Part shown: in pieces, positions 18,977-27,452 of the stretch | How the letters are laid out: each line of letters begins with the position of its first letter | How positions within the stretch are numbered: the first letter of the stretch is position 1 | Assembly: GCF_001021555.1 (NCBI RefSeq) | Contig: NZ_LDCP01000001.1 | Location: 310,001 to 374,000 of the forward strand | Length of the DNA stretch: 64,000 nucleotides | Direction of reading: 5' to 3' | DNA from: Aurantiacibacter marinus | Lineage (GTDB): Bacteria; Pseudomonadota; Alphaproteobacteria; Sphingomonadales; Sphingomonadaceae | The notes under the pieces: model-generated | Databases searched by the model: none | Told to the model about the DNA's origin: nothing | Seen by the model: only the letters and a program-made list of their open reading frames with translations | Made by a program: the position numbers and the translations under genes

Positions 18977-19783
18977 ATGTTTATCGAACTTTTGGCCACT
19001 GCCGCTTCGGACGCGGCGCCGGAAACTTCCTTTGGCTTCATGGAAGCCATGGAAGAAGGCGGCCCTGTCGCATGGTCGATCCTTACCGTCATGATCATCA
19101 TGTCGGTCGGATCGTTCTACATCCTGATCACCAAGTATTTTGAACAGAACAAGGTGATGAAGGAATATCGCACAAACCGTGCCGCTTTCTGGCGCGCCGG
19201 TTCCATGAAAGAAGGCGCGACCAAGTTCGACAAGAACAGCGCATGGCGCCAGCTCGTCGATGACGGCATCCGTGCCGGCGACGAATCGGCCAAGATGACC
19301 GATAGCCTCGAATCGCATGATTGGCTGCACGGCACGCTTGCGCGTTCCGAATCTGCCATCAATGCCAAACTTGCAGGCGGCCTGCCGTTCCTCGCAACGG
19401 TTGGTGCAACAGCGCCGTTTGTTGGCCTTCTCGGTACAGTGATCGGGATCTACCGCGCACTGATCAAGATCGGTGCAACCGGCTCCGCCTCGATCGATCA
19501 GGTTGCTGGTCCGGTTGGTGAAGCACTCATCATGACCGCCATCGGTCTGCTCGTCGCTGTGCCGGCTGTGTTCGCTTACAACTACCTGCAGTCGCGCAAC
19601 CGTCGCATCGCAGCGATGCTTTCGGGCTTCTCGACCGACCTTCAGGCGAACATCACTTCGCATGGCCAAGTGAAGCCTGCCGTCATGACTGCAAGCTCCA
19701 CACAGGCATCGGCCAAGGCCGCGAAGACTGCTCCGGCAGCGGCACGTCCGGCTGGCTCGGCCACGCCGACGAACAAGGCCTGA
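18977..19783 (+). CDS. exbB: ExbB/TolQ/MotA-family proton channel subunit
   Basis: 268 aa inner-membrane protein. It has three membrane helices, around residues 32-55 (AWSILTVMIIMSVGSFYILI), 133-160 (GLPFLATVGATAPFVGLLGT) and 176-200 (GEALIMTAIGLLVAVPAVFA), with a large cytoplasmic loop between the first two and an Ala/Thr/Pro-rich tail. The conserved ATAPFVGLLGTVIGIY and GPVGEALIMTA stretches are those lining the ExbB pentamer pore. An AGGA-type ribosome site precedes the ATG. It is followed by a strong hairpin before exbD. Position between tonB and exbD favours ExbB over TolQ. Confidence 0.94.
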   Translation: MFIELLATAASDAAPETSFGFMEAMEEGGPVAWSILTVMIIMSVGSFYILITKYFEQNKVMKEYRTNRAAFWRAGSMKEGATKFDKNSAWRQLVDDGIRAGDESAKMTDSLESHDWLHGTLARSESAINAKLAGGLPFLATVGATAPFVGLLGTVIGIYRALIKIGATGSASIDQVAGPVGEALIMTAIGLLVAVPAVFAYNYLQSRNRRIAAMLSGFSTDLQANITSHGQVKPAVMTASSTQASAKAAKTAPAAARPAGSATPTNKA

Positions 19784-19801
19784 TCCAGGCGAATACGAAA
19801 G

Positions 19802-19831
19802 GGCGGGCACCTTCACATGCTGGTGCCCGCC
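19802..19831 (+). promoter_or_regulatory. Strong hairpin between exbB and exbD
   Basis: Perfect 10-bp stem GGCGGGCACC/GGTGCCCGCC with a 10-nt loop, 18 bp after the exbB stop and 32 bp before exbD. No T run follows, so it is more likely a partial terminator or an RNA-stabilising/processing element that sets ExbB above ExbD. Confidence 0.6.
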
Positions 19832-19863
19832 GCTTCCCTGCTTACGTGAGATAGGACGAAACT

Positions 19864-20406
19864 ATGGCAATCAGTGTTGGCGGCGAAGAAAGGCCGATGT
19901 CTGACATCAACACCACGCCGTTGGTGGATGTCATGCTGGTGCTGCTGATCATCTTCCTGATTGCGGTTCCGGTGGCCATTCAGACGGTCGAAGAACTGCA
20001 GATTCCGATCATTGCGACTCAGGAATCGGATGACAAAGTCGAAAACCTTCTGATCACCGTGACCACCACGGACGTGAATGGCCGCACGCCAGGAACTATT
20101 CGTTCCGGGTTTGAGGGCGCCACACGTGATGGCGAATGCCGGGTGTTCTTCAACAACACCACGCTGGTTGATTCGACGGAATTGTACGATGCTGCTTTTG
20201 AACGTCTGGACGCGATCGTTCAGCGTGCCGGCGGCCCCGAAGCCATCATGGCAGATCCCGAGTTGATCCCGCAGGTGCACATCCGCGGCGACATCAACGC
20301 GCCCTGGCGCTGCGTTGCTGGTACCATTTTCAATGTGCAGGCAGCTGGTTACCCAACCATCGCCTTCATTTCGAACCCGGTCGATCCGAACGGCCCCAGC
20401 GGTTAA
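19864..20406 (+). CDS. exbD: Biopolymer transport protein ExbD, copy 1
   Basis: 180 aa. Short cytoplasmic N-terminus with [20 protein letters not shown]: the single membrane helix bears the essential Asp (residue 22) that carries protons through the ExbB pore. The periplasmic domain is longer than usual, with an insertion containing two Cys ([15 protein letters not shown]), and ends [18 protein letters not shown]. It is intact and preceded by a TAGGAC ribosome site. It lies between exbB and a second, shorter exbD (20459). Confidence 0.94.
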   Translation: MAISVGGEERPMSDINTTPLVDVMLVLLIIFLIAVPVAIQTVEELQIPIIATQESDDKVENLLITVTTTDVNGRTPGTIRSGFEGATRDGECRVFFNNTTLVDSTELYDAAFERLDAIVQRAGGPEAIMADPELIPQVHIRGDINAPWRCVAGTIFNVQAAGYPTIAFISNPVDPNGPSG

Positions 20407-20458
20407 TCGGTCTTCGATCATCGGCCTCGGCTGACGATTTTTTTAGGAGTACGCACTC

Positions 20459-20896
20459 ATGGCAATGGCAGGCGGCAGCGACGACGGCTCGCCGATGATG
20501 GAAATGAACATGACGCCGTTGATCGACGTCCTGCTCGTTCTCCTCATCATGTTCATCATCACCATCCCGGTCGCGACGCACGCAATCAACATCGATTTGC
20601 CTGCGCCCGACCCCAACAGCAACCCACCAGAGGTTGACCCGATCACCAACAAGATCGTGCTCACACCAGATAACCAGATCCTGTGGAACGGCGAATCCAT
20701 CACACAGGGCGGCCTGGTCAGCAATTTGCAGCAATCGATGGCGTTCGCGGTTGAGCCAGAGCTTCAGTTCGAACCGGAAGCGAATGCCAGCTACGATCTG
20801 TCAGCCCAGGTCCTGACCCTGATCAAGGCCTCGGGCGTCACGAAGTTCGGTTTTGTGGGTAATGAAAAATACCGCCAGTTCGGTAGCGGCGCATAG
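20459..20896 (+). CDS. exbD: Biopolymer transport protein ExbD, copy 2
   Basis: 145 aa, the standard ExbD length. The membrane helix MNMTPLIDVLLVLLIMFIIT has the conserved Asp at residue 23. The periplasmic part contains ILWNGESI, LQFEPEANASYD and a C-terminal VTKFGFVGNEKYRQFG strand. Two ExbD types after one ExbB is a common arrangement in xanthomonads and sphingomonads, where the second is often specialised for certain substrates. It is preceded by a good AGGAG and followed by a rho-independent terminator at 20919-20947. Two further relatives of this copy follow (21079 and 21386). Confidence 0.95.
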   Translation: MAMAGGSDDGSPMMEMNMTPLIDVLLVLLIMFIITIPVATHAINIDLPAPDPNSNPPEVDPITNKIVLTPDNQILWNGESITQGGLVSNLQQSMAFAVEPELQFEPEANASYDLSAQVLTLIKASGVTKFGFVGNEKYRQFGSGA

Positions 20897-20918
20897 TCGC
20901 TCCGTACCGATCGGTTTG

Positions 20919-20947
20919 AAAAAGGGCGGCCCAGGTCGCCCTTTTTT
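20919..20947 (+). terminator. Rho-independent terminator of tonB-exbB-exbD-exbD
   Basis: A-rich flank, stem AAAAAGGGCG/CGCCCTTTTT with an 8-nt loop and a run of six T, 22 bp after the copy-2 exbD stop. It should separate the functional operon from the decayed exbD copies. Confidence 0.85.
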
Positions 20948-20997
20948 GTGCCTGGGCCAATGCGATGTGGCCCGCCTCAGCCTCGCCCAAGCCCCGA

Positions 20998-21036
20998 TTG
21001 ACAATTTGACATACCCCTTCGGACGTGATGTTATCC
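20998..21036 (+). promoter_or_regulatory. Candidate promoter upstream of the exbD remnant
   Basis: Two overlapping TTGACA hexamers (20998 and 21006) stand before TGTTATCC (21029-21036). The second hexamer gives a 17-bp spacer to TGTTAT. The -10 match is only moderate. It lies 43 bp or more ahead of the ATG at 21079. Confidence 0.35.
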
Positions 21037-21078
21037 TATCACATTCCGGCGCAGCGTTGTTAGCGAAAGGGGAAGCGC

Positions 21079-21396
21079 ATGGCCATTAGATCCCGTCTGC
21101 TCGAAGCAGATCTGCCAGTGGGTGACCGCCAGACAACGGACACGCAAGAGATTGCCTTGGCAATAACCCGCACAGGCGCGCTGCTATGGAATGGCCAGCA
21201 GGTGAACCGTCCTGAATTGAAAGCCCGTCTCGCGCTGGCCGCGGCCGGCCCAGAGGAGACGGTTATTCGTTTCGAACCCGATGCGAGCACCAGCTAAAAC
21301 GATGCCGTGCAGGTCCTCCAATTGCTAGGGGAGGCCAATATCCACCGCTTTGCCTTTGACCGAAACCATCAGTACCGCTCCTTCCATGCGGAGTAA
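21079..21396 (+). pseudogene. Decayed exbD copy: no membrane helix and in-frame TAA
   Basis: The ATG at 21079 opens a 72-codon frame that stops at TAA 21295-21297. The frame continues unbroken to the next stop at 21394-21396. The peptide before the stop (ALLWNGQQVNRPELK, VIRFEPDASTS) and after it (NDAVQVLQLLGEANIHRFAF, then QYRSFHAE) lines up end to end with copy-2 ExbD (ILWNGES, LQFEPEANASYD, QVLTLIKASGVTKFGF, KYRQFGSGA). The stop falls where copy 2 has Tyr, so a TAT/TAC to TAA change is likely. The N-terminal membrane helix is missing, and an in-frame TAG at 21061 blocks extension. A ribosome site and a promoter-like sequence remain. Parts may still be translated, but ExbD function is not expected. 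Confidence 0.8.
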
Positions 21397-21904
21397 TAAT
21401 CGTCGCAGCAGGCACCAGCCTCCTTTCGATCATGGCGAGCCGATCTGGCGGCCCTCATTTGCACCATTGGCGGCGATCTGGCTGATCAGCGCGACAATGG
21501 TGATGGCTGTTTACACCAATCCTGCCCACGCGATTCTGGTCGACTTGCCTTTGCCGACGATGAGTGGCGATCTGGGGTCGCTTTCTACAGTGGGTAACAG
21601 ACTTTCTATCGCGCGAGACGGAACTCTTTATTGGAATTCGCAATTAGTCAGCGAAGGCGAACTCAGCAAGTTGCTCGATCAAACGATGGTCGAATTTCCG
21701 CAACCTGCATTATGGTTCGAACCCGATGGAGACGCATCATACGAAAGCGCGGCACATGTGCTAGCGCTCTTGCGTGAAAAGCAGCTGCTCGATCGCTGCT
21801 TCCGCTTCTCGAACGCTCCACTTTATCGTCAATATGAAAGTCCACAGCCTTCAGAATTGCCGACTTTCCAGCGTCGGGATTGCGATATGCCCAGCGGATA
21901 CTGA
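21386..21904 (+). CDS. Diverged ExbD-like protein lacking the membrane Asp
   Basis: 172 aa from the ATG at 21386, which overlaps the end of the decayed copy; an ATG at 21350 would give 184 aa but lies inside the older exbD frame. It aligns without gaps to copy-2 ExbD through the helix: PLIDVLLV becomes PLAAIWLI, so the proton-carrying Asp is Ala (residue 30). Downstream, THAINIDLPAP matches AHAILVDLPLP and FEPEANASYD matches FEPDGDASYE, so both the membrane anchor and the periplasmic domain are kept. A Cys-containing tail (DRCFRFS, RRDCDMPSGY) is new. It may be a non-energising partner, a modulator, or a pseudogene in progress. The stop is 2 bp from the convergent helicase gene. Confidence 0.75.
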   Translation: MRSNNRRSRHQPPFDHGEPIWRPSFAPLAAIWLISATMVMAVYTNPAHAILVDLPLPTMSGDLGSLSTVGNRLSIARDGTLYWNSQLVSEGELSKLLDQTMVEFPQPALWFEPDGDASYESAAHVLALLREKQLLDRCFRFSNAPLYRQYESPQPSELPTFQRRDCDMPSGY

Positions 21905-21906
21905 TT

Positions 21907-24363
21907 TCATTCCAGCCCCTCGGGCAAACCTTCCACCTGCATGGCAGCGCCTGCCAGCGTCTCCGCCTCCAGCAGCAATTCATCATCGGCCCCGCCTTGA
22001 GGCACGGACTCGCGCCCGATCATTACCATTACCGGCACCGCTAGCGGACTGACACGATCGAGGACAACGTGCTCCAGCCTTGCCTCCGCAGTATCCAGCA
22101 GATCACCCAACCGCCCGATATCAGTCATCCGCGCCCGCGCATCGGCCCAGGCCGCCTCGATCAGCACGTGATCGGGTTCATACTTGCGCAGCACATCGTA
22201 GATAAGGTCGGTGCTGAAAGTGACCTGGCGCCCGCTCTTGCGTTTGCCAGGATGCTGCCGCTCCACCAATCCACCGATCACAGCGACTTCGCGAAAGGCA
22301 CGGCGCAGCAGGTGCGAATCCTGCACCCAGTCTATGAATTCGTCGGTCAAGATATCGGGCGATAGTAGCGGCCGCGGATCCTCCACCGGCTTCAGCCCCC
22401 ACACTGCCAGTGAGTAATCATTGGCCACGAAACCACCGGGCATCAGGCCCATAGCTTCCATCCGGGCCGTAATCAGCATGCCGAGCGACTGGTTCGCGTT
22501 CCAGCCGGTGAAAGTATAATATACCGTATAATGCCGCTTCGCATGGGGGAAGCTTTCCACGAGCAAATTGTCCGGCCCCGGCATCTGGCTGCGCCAATCC
22601 TGTACCTCCAACCATTCGCGCACATCATCGGGGAAGCGGGACCATCCTGCGCGGTTGGTCAGTAATCCGCGCACACGCTCCGCCAGATGGGTGGTGAGCG
22701 GCAGGCGAAGGCCACCGTAGGAAGGGATCATCGCGGACTTCTTGCTGGCGCGCACGATCAGTTCCATGTCCTTGATCTGCTCGACCTCAACATTTACGCC
22801 GCTGAACTGGAATGTGTCTCCCGGCCTCAGGCCGGCGCCAAAGCGCTCCTCCACCCGGCCAAGCGAACGCCCGTTGCGAAAGCGCACCTCCAACATCTCT
22901 GAATCAATAATGATGCCCGCATTCATCCGGTGCCGGTAAGCTTGATCAGGATGGGTCAGCCGCCATGTGCCGTCCTTGTCGCGGGTGATACGCTTGAACT
23001 TGTCATAAGCCTTGAGCGAATATCCCCCGGTCGCCACAAATTCGAGAACCCGAATCCAGGTGGCATCATCCACTTGAGCGTAGGGCCAGCAAGATCGCAC
23101 TTCATTCAACAGCGCACGCTCTTCAAACGGTGCAGCGCAGGCGCAGGCCATCACATGCTGGGCCAGGACATCCAGACCGCCCGGGCGGAAATCTTCGCCA
23201 TCGCGCTGGCCTTCGTCGACGGCATCCATCGCCGCAGTAGCCTCGAGAAACTCGAAGCGGTTGCCGGGCACCAACAACGCGCGACTGGGGCTGTCGAGCC
23301 GATGATTGGCGCGCCCTATCCGCTGGAGCAGACGACTGGACCCCTTGGGCGCGCCCATCTGCACCACAAGATCAATATCGCCCCAATCTACCCCCAGATC
23401 GAGGCTGGCCGTGCACACCAGCGCCCGCAGCTCGCCGCGCGCCATAGCGTCTTCGACCTTCCGGCGGGCTTCTTTTGATAGCGAGCCATGATGGATGCCA
23501 ATGGGCAGATTGTCGTCATTCGCATCCCACAGGTTCTGGAAGATATATTCGGCCAGAAAGCGGGTATTGGTGAAAACGAGCGTCGTATTGTTCTTGCGGA
23601 TACGCTCATACAGCTGGGGAATCGCCCATGTCGCCGCATGGCCGCCCCACGGCACCCGCTCTTCAACGGGCAGCAGGATTTCAACCTCCGGCTCGGCACC
23701 TTGTTCGCCTCGCACCAAATCGACGGCATCCATGTCTCCCCACGGCGCGATCCAAGCAGCGAAGGATTCAGGATCGGCGACTGTGGCAGAAAGCGCCGCG
23801 CGCTGCATATCTGGGGCAATGGCCTGAAGGCGGGATAGCGACAGCGCCAGAAGATCACCGCGTTTCTGCGTGGCAAAGGCGTGGATTTCGTCCACCACCA
23901 CACGCTTCAGCCCAGCAAACAACTCAAAACTTTCAGGGTAACTGAGCAGCAGAGAGAGGCTTTCCGGCGTTGTCAGAAGGATATTCGGCGGCTTGCTGCG
24001 TTGCCGCTTCTTTTTGTCGGACGATGTATCGCCGCTGCGCGTCTCAATGCGCAGGTCCAGCCCCATCTCCTCCACCGGAGTGATCAGGTTGCGCTGCACA
24101 TCATGCGCCAGGGCCTTCAGCGGCGAGATGTATAGTGTGTGCAGGCCTGCGGGAGGCGCGCCATCACCAATGCGCGAGGGGCAGAACGCAGCGAGCGTTG
24201 GCAGAAATCCTGCCAATGTCTTGCCCGCGCCCGTGTCGGCCACCAGCATGGCGTGCTTGCCTGCATCACTTGTGCCCAGCATTTCGGCCTGATGCCGGCG
24301 GACGCGCCATCCGCGCCCTTTGAACCACGCCGTGATCTCCGGGGGGACGCCGGGCTCGCTCAT
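21907..24363 (-). CDS. Ligase-associated DNA damage response DEXH-box helicase
   Basis: 818-aa superfamily 2 helicase of the Lhr-core type that in many bacteria is encoded with an ATP-dependent DNA ligase, an exonuclease and a phosphoesterase. Motifs: Q-like RRHQAEML, Walker A ADTGAGKTLAG, Ia ISPLKALAHD, LTTPESL, DEIH (VVVDEIHAFATQKRG), SAT (ALSATVADPE), and in RecA2 VFTNTRFLAE, HHGSLSKEARR and LLQRIGRANHR. The C-terminal Lhr winged-helix/beta-barrel region follows. The ATG at 24363 gives the family N-terminus; the open frame extends to 24657 without support. None of the usual partners is next to it in this window. Confidence 0.93.
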   Translation of the reverse strand: MSEPGVPPEITAWFKGRGWRVRRHQAEMLGTSDAGKHAMLVADTGAGKTLAGFLPTLAAFCPSRIGDGAPPAGLHTLYISPLKALAHDVQRNLITPVEEMGLDLRIETRSGDTSSDKKKRQRSKPPNILLTTPESLSLLLSYPESFELFAGLKRVVVDEIHAFATQKRGDLLALSLSRLQAIAPDMQRAALSATVADPESFAAWIAPWGDMDAVDLVRGEQGAEPEVEILLPVEERVPWGGHAATWAIPQLYERIRKNNTTLVFTNTRFLAEYIFQNLWDANDDNLPIGIHHGSLSKEARRKVEDAMARGELRALVCTASLDLGVDWGDIDLVVQMGAPKGSSRLLQRIGRANHRLDSPSRALLVPGNRFEFLEATAAMDAVDEGQRDGEDFRPGGLDVLAQHVMACACAAPFEERALLNEVRSCWPYAQVDDATWIRVLEFVATGGYSLKAYDKFKRITRDKDGTWRLTHPDQAYRHRMNAGIIIDSEMLEVRFRNGRSLGRVEERFGAGLRPGDTFQFSGVNVEVEQIKDMELIVRASKKSAMIPSYGGLRLPLTTHLAERVRGLLTNRAGWSRFPDDVREWLEVQDWRSQMPGPDNLLVESFPHAKRHYTVYYTFTGWNANQSLGMLITARMEAMGLMPGGFVANDYSLAVWGLKPVEDPRPLLSPDILTDEFIDWVQDSHLLRRAFREVAVIGGLVERQHPGKRKSGRQVTFSTDLIYDVLRKYEPDHVLIEAAWADARARMTDIGRLGDLLDTAEARLEHVVLDRVSPLAVPVMVMIGRESVPQGGADDELLLEAETLAGAAMQVEGLPEGLE

Positions 24364-24539
24364 CCGGCTATGCATTTTCTTGCACGGGTGTGACGGGGCC
24401 ACGAGGCAATATGTGCCGCACTCGCGATCTGATTTGAAGGGCACACGGATGAAGCAGGAATTCGGCAAGGAATCATAACCCCTTGTCGCAGAGGAAGCCA
24501 CTTTAGGGAACGGCCTGAATCTGATGCAGCGCCCTGATT

Positions 24540-25895
24540 TTAATCGCGGCGGGGCACTATGCCTTCGCCCTGCACCAGTTTTTGGGCAACCGCCTTGCGA
24601 ATGGATTCGCGCCGCGGATAGCGAACGAAGAGCAGCGCCGTGCCGGACACGGCGCATACTGCGGATGCGCCGAAGAACATCAGAGTCGGTTGGCCGATTC
24701 CGTCAGCCCAGGCGGCCATCGCATTGCCGACAGGTCGCCCCAAATTGCCCAGTCCCATGTAGAGGGTGAACTGCGTTGCCGCGACGGCCGGCACACACAT
24801 CCGCATGCATAGGGGAATGGCACTCGCCAAGACAAAGAAGGCGAGTAGATCGAATGCGAATACGTAGCTGCGCAGGAACCACGTTTCCGCCCACAGTCCG
24901 GGCAGCAGTCCGAATGCGGCTGGCAGTGCCGCGCAACCGAAAATTGCCACGATGAGTGCGCGCTGTGTGCCGATCTTCTGAACCGCATAGCCGCCCAAAA
25001 CCAGCCCAAGTATTCCGCTGAATAATGACGATAGCGAGATGAGGTCGGTATACTCGCTCATCGTCCAACCGGCCTGCTGGGTGAAGAGTTCGGGGAAATA
25101 GGCTTCTATCACGCCATAGGCTACTGAACGCGAGGCCATCACCGGGATAAGGATGATACTGAGCAAGGGGATCATGGCCAGCGCCGCACCCTTGATCAAC
25201 GGCCGCCATGCATCCACCTGGACCTCCAGATTTTCCCGGTGGCTTTGACCGCTGGTCCAGGGCAGCCGCTTCTCTCCCCCACGCTCCCGAATGGCGATCC
25301 CGTAAAGCATCACCGTTGCCGGTACGATGGACAGGATAGCAATGCCTATCGGCAGGCCGAACGCCTCGAACAGCTGCCCGCCAGCCCAGGTCGCAAGGGC
25401 TAGACCGAGAAGTTGCGATGCCATCATCATGCTGGCCGCGTACGACCGCTCTTCCTCCTCCATTATGTCCACAGCGAGGCTATCTATGCCGACATCCTGG
25501 AAAGTGACCGCGACATTCGCGGCAAAGGCCATGGCCGCAATCAGTGTGACTTCGGTCGGCACAGGATTGAACAACGCCAGCGCAAGGAAGCTAAGTGTGA
25601 TCAGCGATTGTGCACCTATGATCCAGACGCGGCGTCGGCCCATAGGGAGATAGGTGTAGCGATCAATGATGAAGCCATCGATCAGCTTCAGCGTCCATGG
25701 AAGGTTCGCAGCAGCCACTACAGTGGCGATTTCCGCCGTACCGGCACCCCCGGCAGCCATCCACGCCGGAACTGCGTAAAAGAACACGCCGAGCGGAAAA
25801 CCCTGCGTAAAGTAGAACAAAAACAACGTCAGAAGCCGTAACGGCTTGCTGCGTGTAAGAATAAGCCGATCACCGGCCAGTGCTATGCTTGCCAT
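24540..25895 (-). CDS. AmpG-like MFS permease
   Basis: 451 aa with about 12 membrane helices. The N-terminus has LLTLFLFYFTQGFPLGVFF, then KLIDGFIIDRYTYLPMGRRR, the loop 2-3 signature of the PAT/AmpG branch of the major facilitator superfamily, and VTFQDVGIDSLAVDIM in helix 4-5. AmpG proteins import muropeptides or related solutes; this substrate is inferred from family only. No beta-lactamase or murein-recycling gene is next to it. The 176 bp to the helicase start on the same strand probably hold the helicase promoter. Confidence 0.8.
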   Translation of the reverse strand: MASIALAGDRLILTRSKPLRLLTLFLFYFTQGFPLGVFFYAVPAWMAAGGAGTAEIATVVAAANLPWTLKLIDGFIIDRYTYLPMGRRRVWIIGAQSLITLSFLALALFNPVPTEVTLIAAMAFAANVAVTFQDVGIDSLAVDIMEEEERSYAASMMMASQLLGLALATWAGGQLFEAFGLPIGIAILSIVPATVMLYGIAIRERGGEKRLPWTSGQSHRENLEVQVDAWRPLIKGAALAMIPLLSIILIPVMASRSVAYGVIEAYFPELFTQQAGWTMSEYTDLISLSSLFSGILGLVLGGYAVQKIGTQRALIVAIFGCAALPAAFGLLPGLWAETWFLRSYVFAFDLLAFFVLASAIPLCMRMCVPAVAATQFTLYMGLGNLGRPVGNAMAAWADGIGQPTLMFFGASAVCAVSGTALLFVRYPRRESIRKAVAQKLVQGEGIVPRRD

Positions 25896-25997
25896 GAAGT
25901 CCCCCCAATTCAGGAGAGAATGACGCTTTCCAGGAATTTGTCCATAGTTGCAGCGTATCCGGCCGCGATGAGCCAGCTCTTCAAGATTTTGACTCTA

Positions 25998-27413
25998 TCA
26001 GTGCCCGGCGCTTTCACCACGTTCCAGTCCGCTCAATTGCAATTGCCGGTCGATCTGGGCCAGCAGGCGGTCCAATCCTTCCTGCGTATCGCTTTCGGCG
26101 CGGGCAACCAGCACGTCTTGCGTGTTGGATGCCCGCAGCAGCCACCATCCGTCCGCGTTCGTCACCCGCACGCCGTCAGTCGTGTCAGCCACCGCGTCGC
26201 TGGCAGCAATGCGCGCGGCGATTTCGCCAATCGCGGCAAATTTGCGGCTTTCGTCCACTTGAAATCGCAATTCGGGCGTATTGAGCATGGCAGGCATTTC
26301 GCCGCGCAGCTGCGTCACCGATTTGCCCAGCCGCGCCGCGGCGGCGATCAGGCGAATCCCGGCGTACAGCGCATCATCAAAGCCGTAATAAGTGTCTGCG
26401 AAAAACACATGCCCGCTCATCTCGCCCGCCAAAGGCGAAGAAACTTCCTTCATTTTGGACTTAATCAGCGAGTGGCCGGTTTTCCACATAATCGGCTTGC
26501 CGCCGTGCTTTTCGACATGGTCAAACAGTGCGCGGCTGGCCTTCACATCGGCGATAATGGTCGAATTAGGTAGATTCCCCAGGAGGTCTTCGGCGTAAAT
26601 CATTAGTAGTTGATCACCCCAGATGACGCGGCCTTCGCCGTCGATAGCGCCGATCCGGTCGCCATCGCCGTCAAAGGCTATTCCGAAGTCGCAGGACTTC
26701 TCGGCAACCAGGGCCCGCAGGTCTTCAAGGTTAGCTTCAACAGTGGGATCAGGGTGATGGTTGGGAAAGTCTCCGTCTACTTCGGTGAAAAGCAGATGAT
26801 GTGTTCCGGGCAGGCGCGCGGCCAGTTTTTCCAGCGCCGGCCCGGCGGCACCATTGCCAGCGTCCCACGCCACGGTGAGACCGCTCAGCGTACCCGGGTT
26901 GATCCCGTCCAGCGCGGTCAGCATCCGGTCGATATAGGCGTCAATGATGTCGACGCTTTCGACTTCGCCGAACCCATCGACCCAATCCCCTTCGGCGGCC
27001 ATTGTGCCGAGCGTCTGGATATCGACGCCGAAGAACGGTCGCCCGCGAAATACCATTTTGAAGCCATTGTAATTGGCGGGATTGTGGCTGCCAGTTATCT
27101 GAATGCCGCCATCCACCTCTTCGGCTGAGGCTTCAGCATAATACAGCATCGGGGTAGCGCCCATGCCAATGCAGCGCACATTACAGCCGCTGGAGGTCAG
27201 GCCTTCGATCAAGGCACGTTCGAGAATGGGTGAGCTGACCCGGCCATCGTAACCGACTGCGACAAGTGGCTTCTTTGCGCCCCCCAGATCACGCACCAAT
27301 AGCGTGCCGAACCCGCGGCCAATCGCGCGCGCGTCATCCGGCCCGAGCGTTTCGCCAATAATACCGCGAATATCGTATTCGCGCAGAACTGTCGGGTGGA
27401 AGTCGTAAGTCAT
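25998..27413 (-). CDS. Phosphomannomutase/phosphoglucomutase
   Basis: 471-aa alpha-D-phosphohexomutase of the AlgC/ManB type, interconverting mannose or glucose 6- and 1-phosphates for surface polysaccharide precursors. Signatures: start FHPTVLREYDIRGIIGETL, the phosphoserine loop GIQITGSHNPANYNG (Ser active site), the metal loop AFDGDGDRIGAID, the sugar-binding loop GEMSGHVFF, and the C-terminal phosphate loop RASNTQDVLVARAE. The ATG is at 27413. The membrane J-domain gene ends 39 bp upstream on the same strand. No exopolysaccharide genes are adjacent. Confidence 0.93.
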   Translation of the reverse strand: MTYDFHPTVLREYDIRGIIGETLGPDDARAIGRGFGTLLVRDLGGAKKPLVAVGYDGRVSSPILERALIEGLTSSGCNVRCIGMGATPMLYYAEASAEEVDGGIQITGSHNPANYNGFKMVFRGRPFFGVDIQTLGTMAAEGDWVDGFGEVESVDIIDAYIDRMLTALDGINPGTLSGLTVAWDAGNGAAGPALEKLAARLPGTHHLLFTEVDGDFPNHHPDPTVEANLEDLRALVAEKSCDFGIAFDGDGDRIGAIDGEGRVIWGDQLLMIYAEDLLGNLPNSTIIADVKASRALFDHVEKHGGKPIMWKTGHSLIKSKMKEVSSPLAGEMSGHVFFADTYYGFDDALYAGIRLIAAAARLGKSVTQLRGEMPAMLNTPELRFQVDESRKFAAIGEIAARIAASDAVADTTDGVRVTNADGWWLLRASNTQDVLVARAESDTQEGLDRLLAQIDRQLQLSGLERGESAGH

Positions 27414-27452
27414 AAGAAGCAGGCACCTTTTCCGAAGATGCTGCGCGATAAC

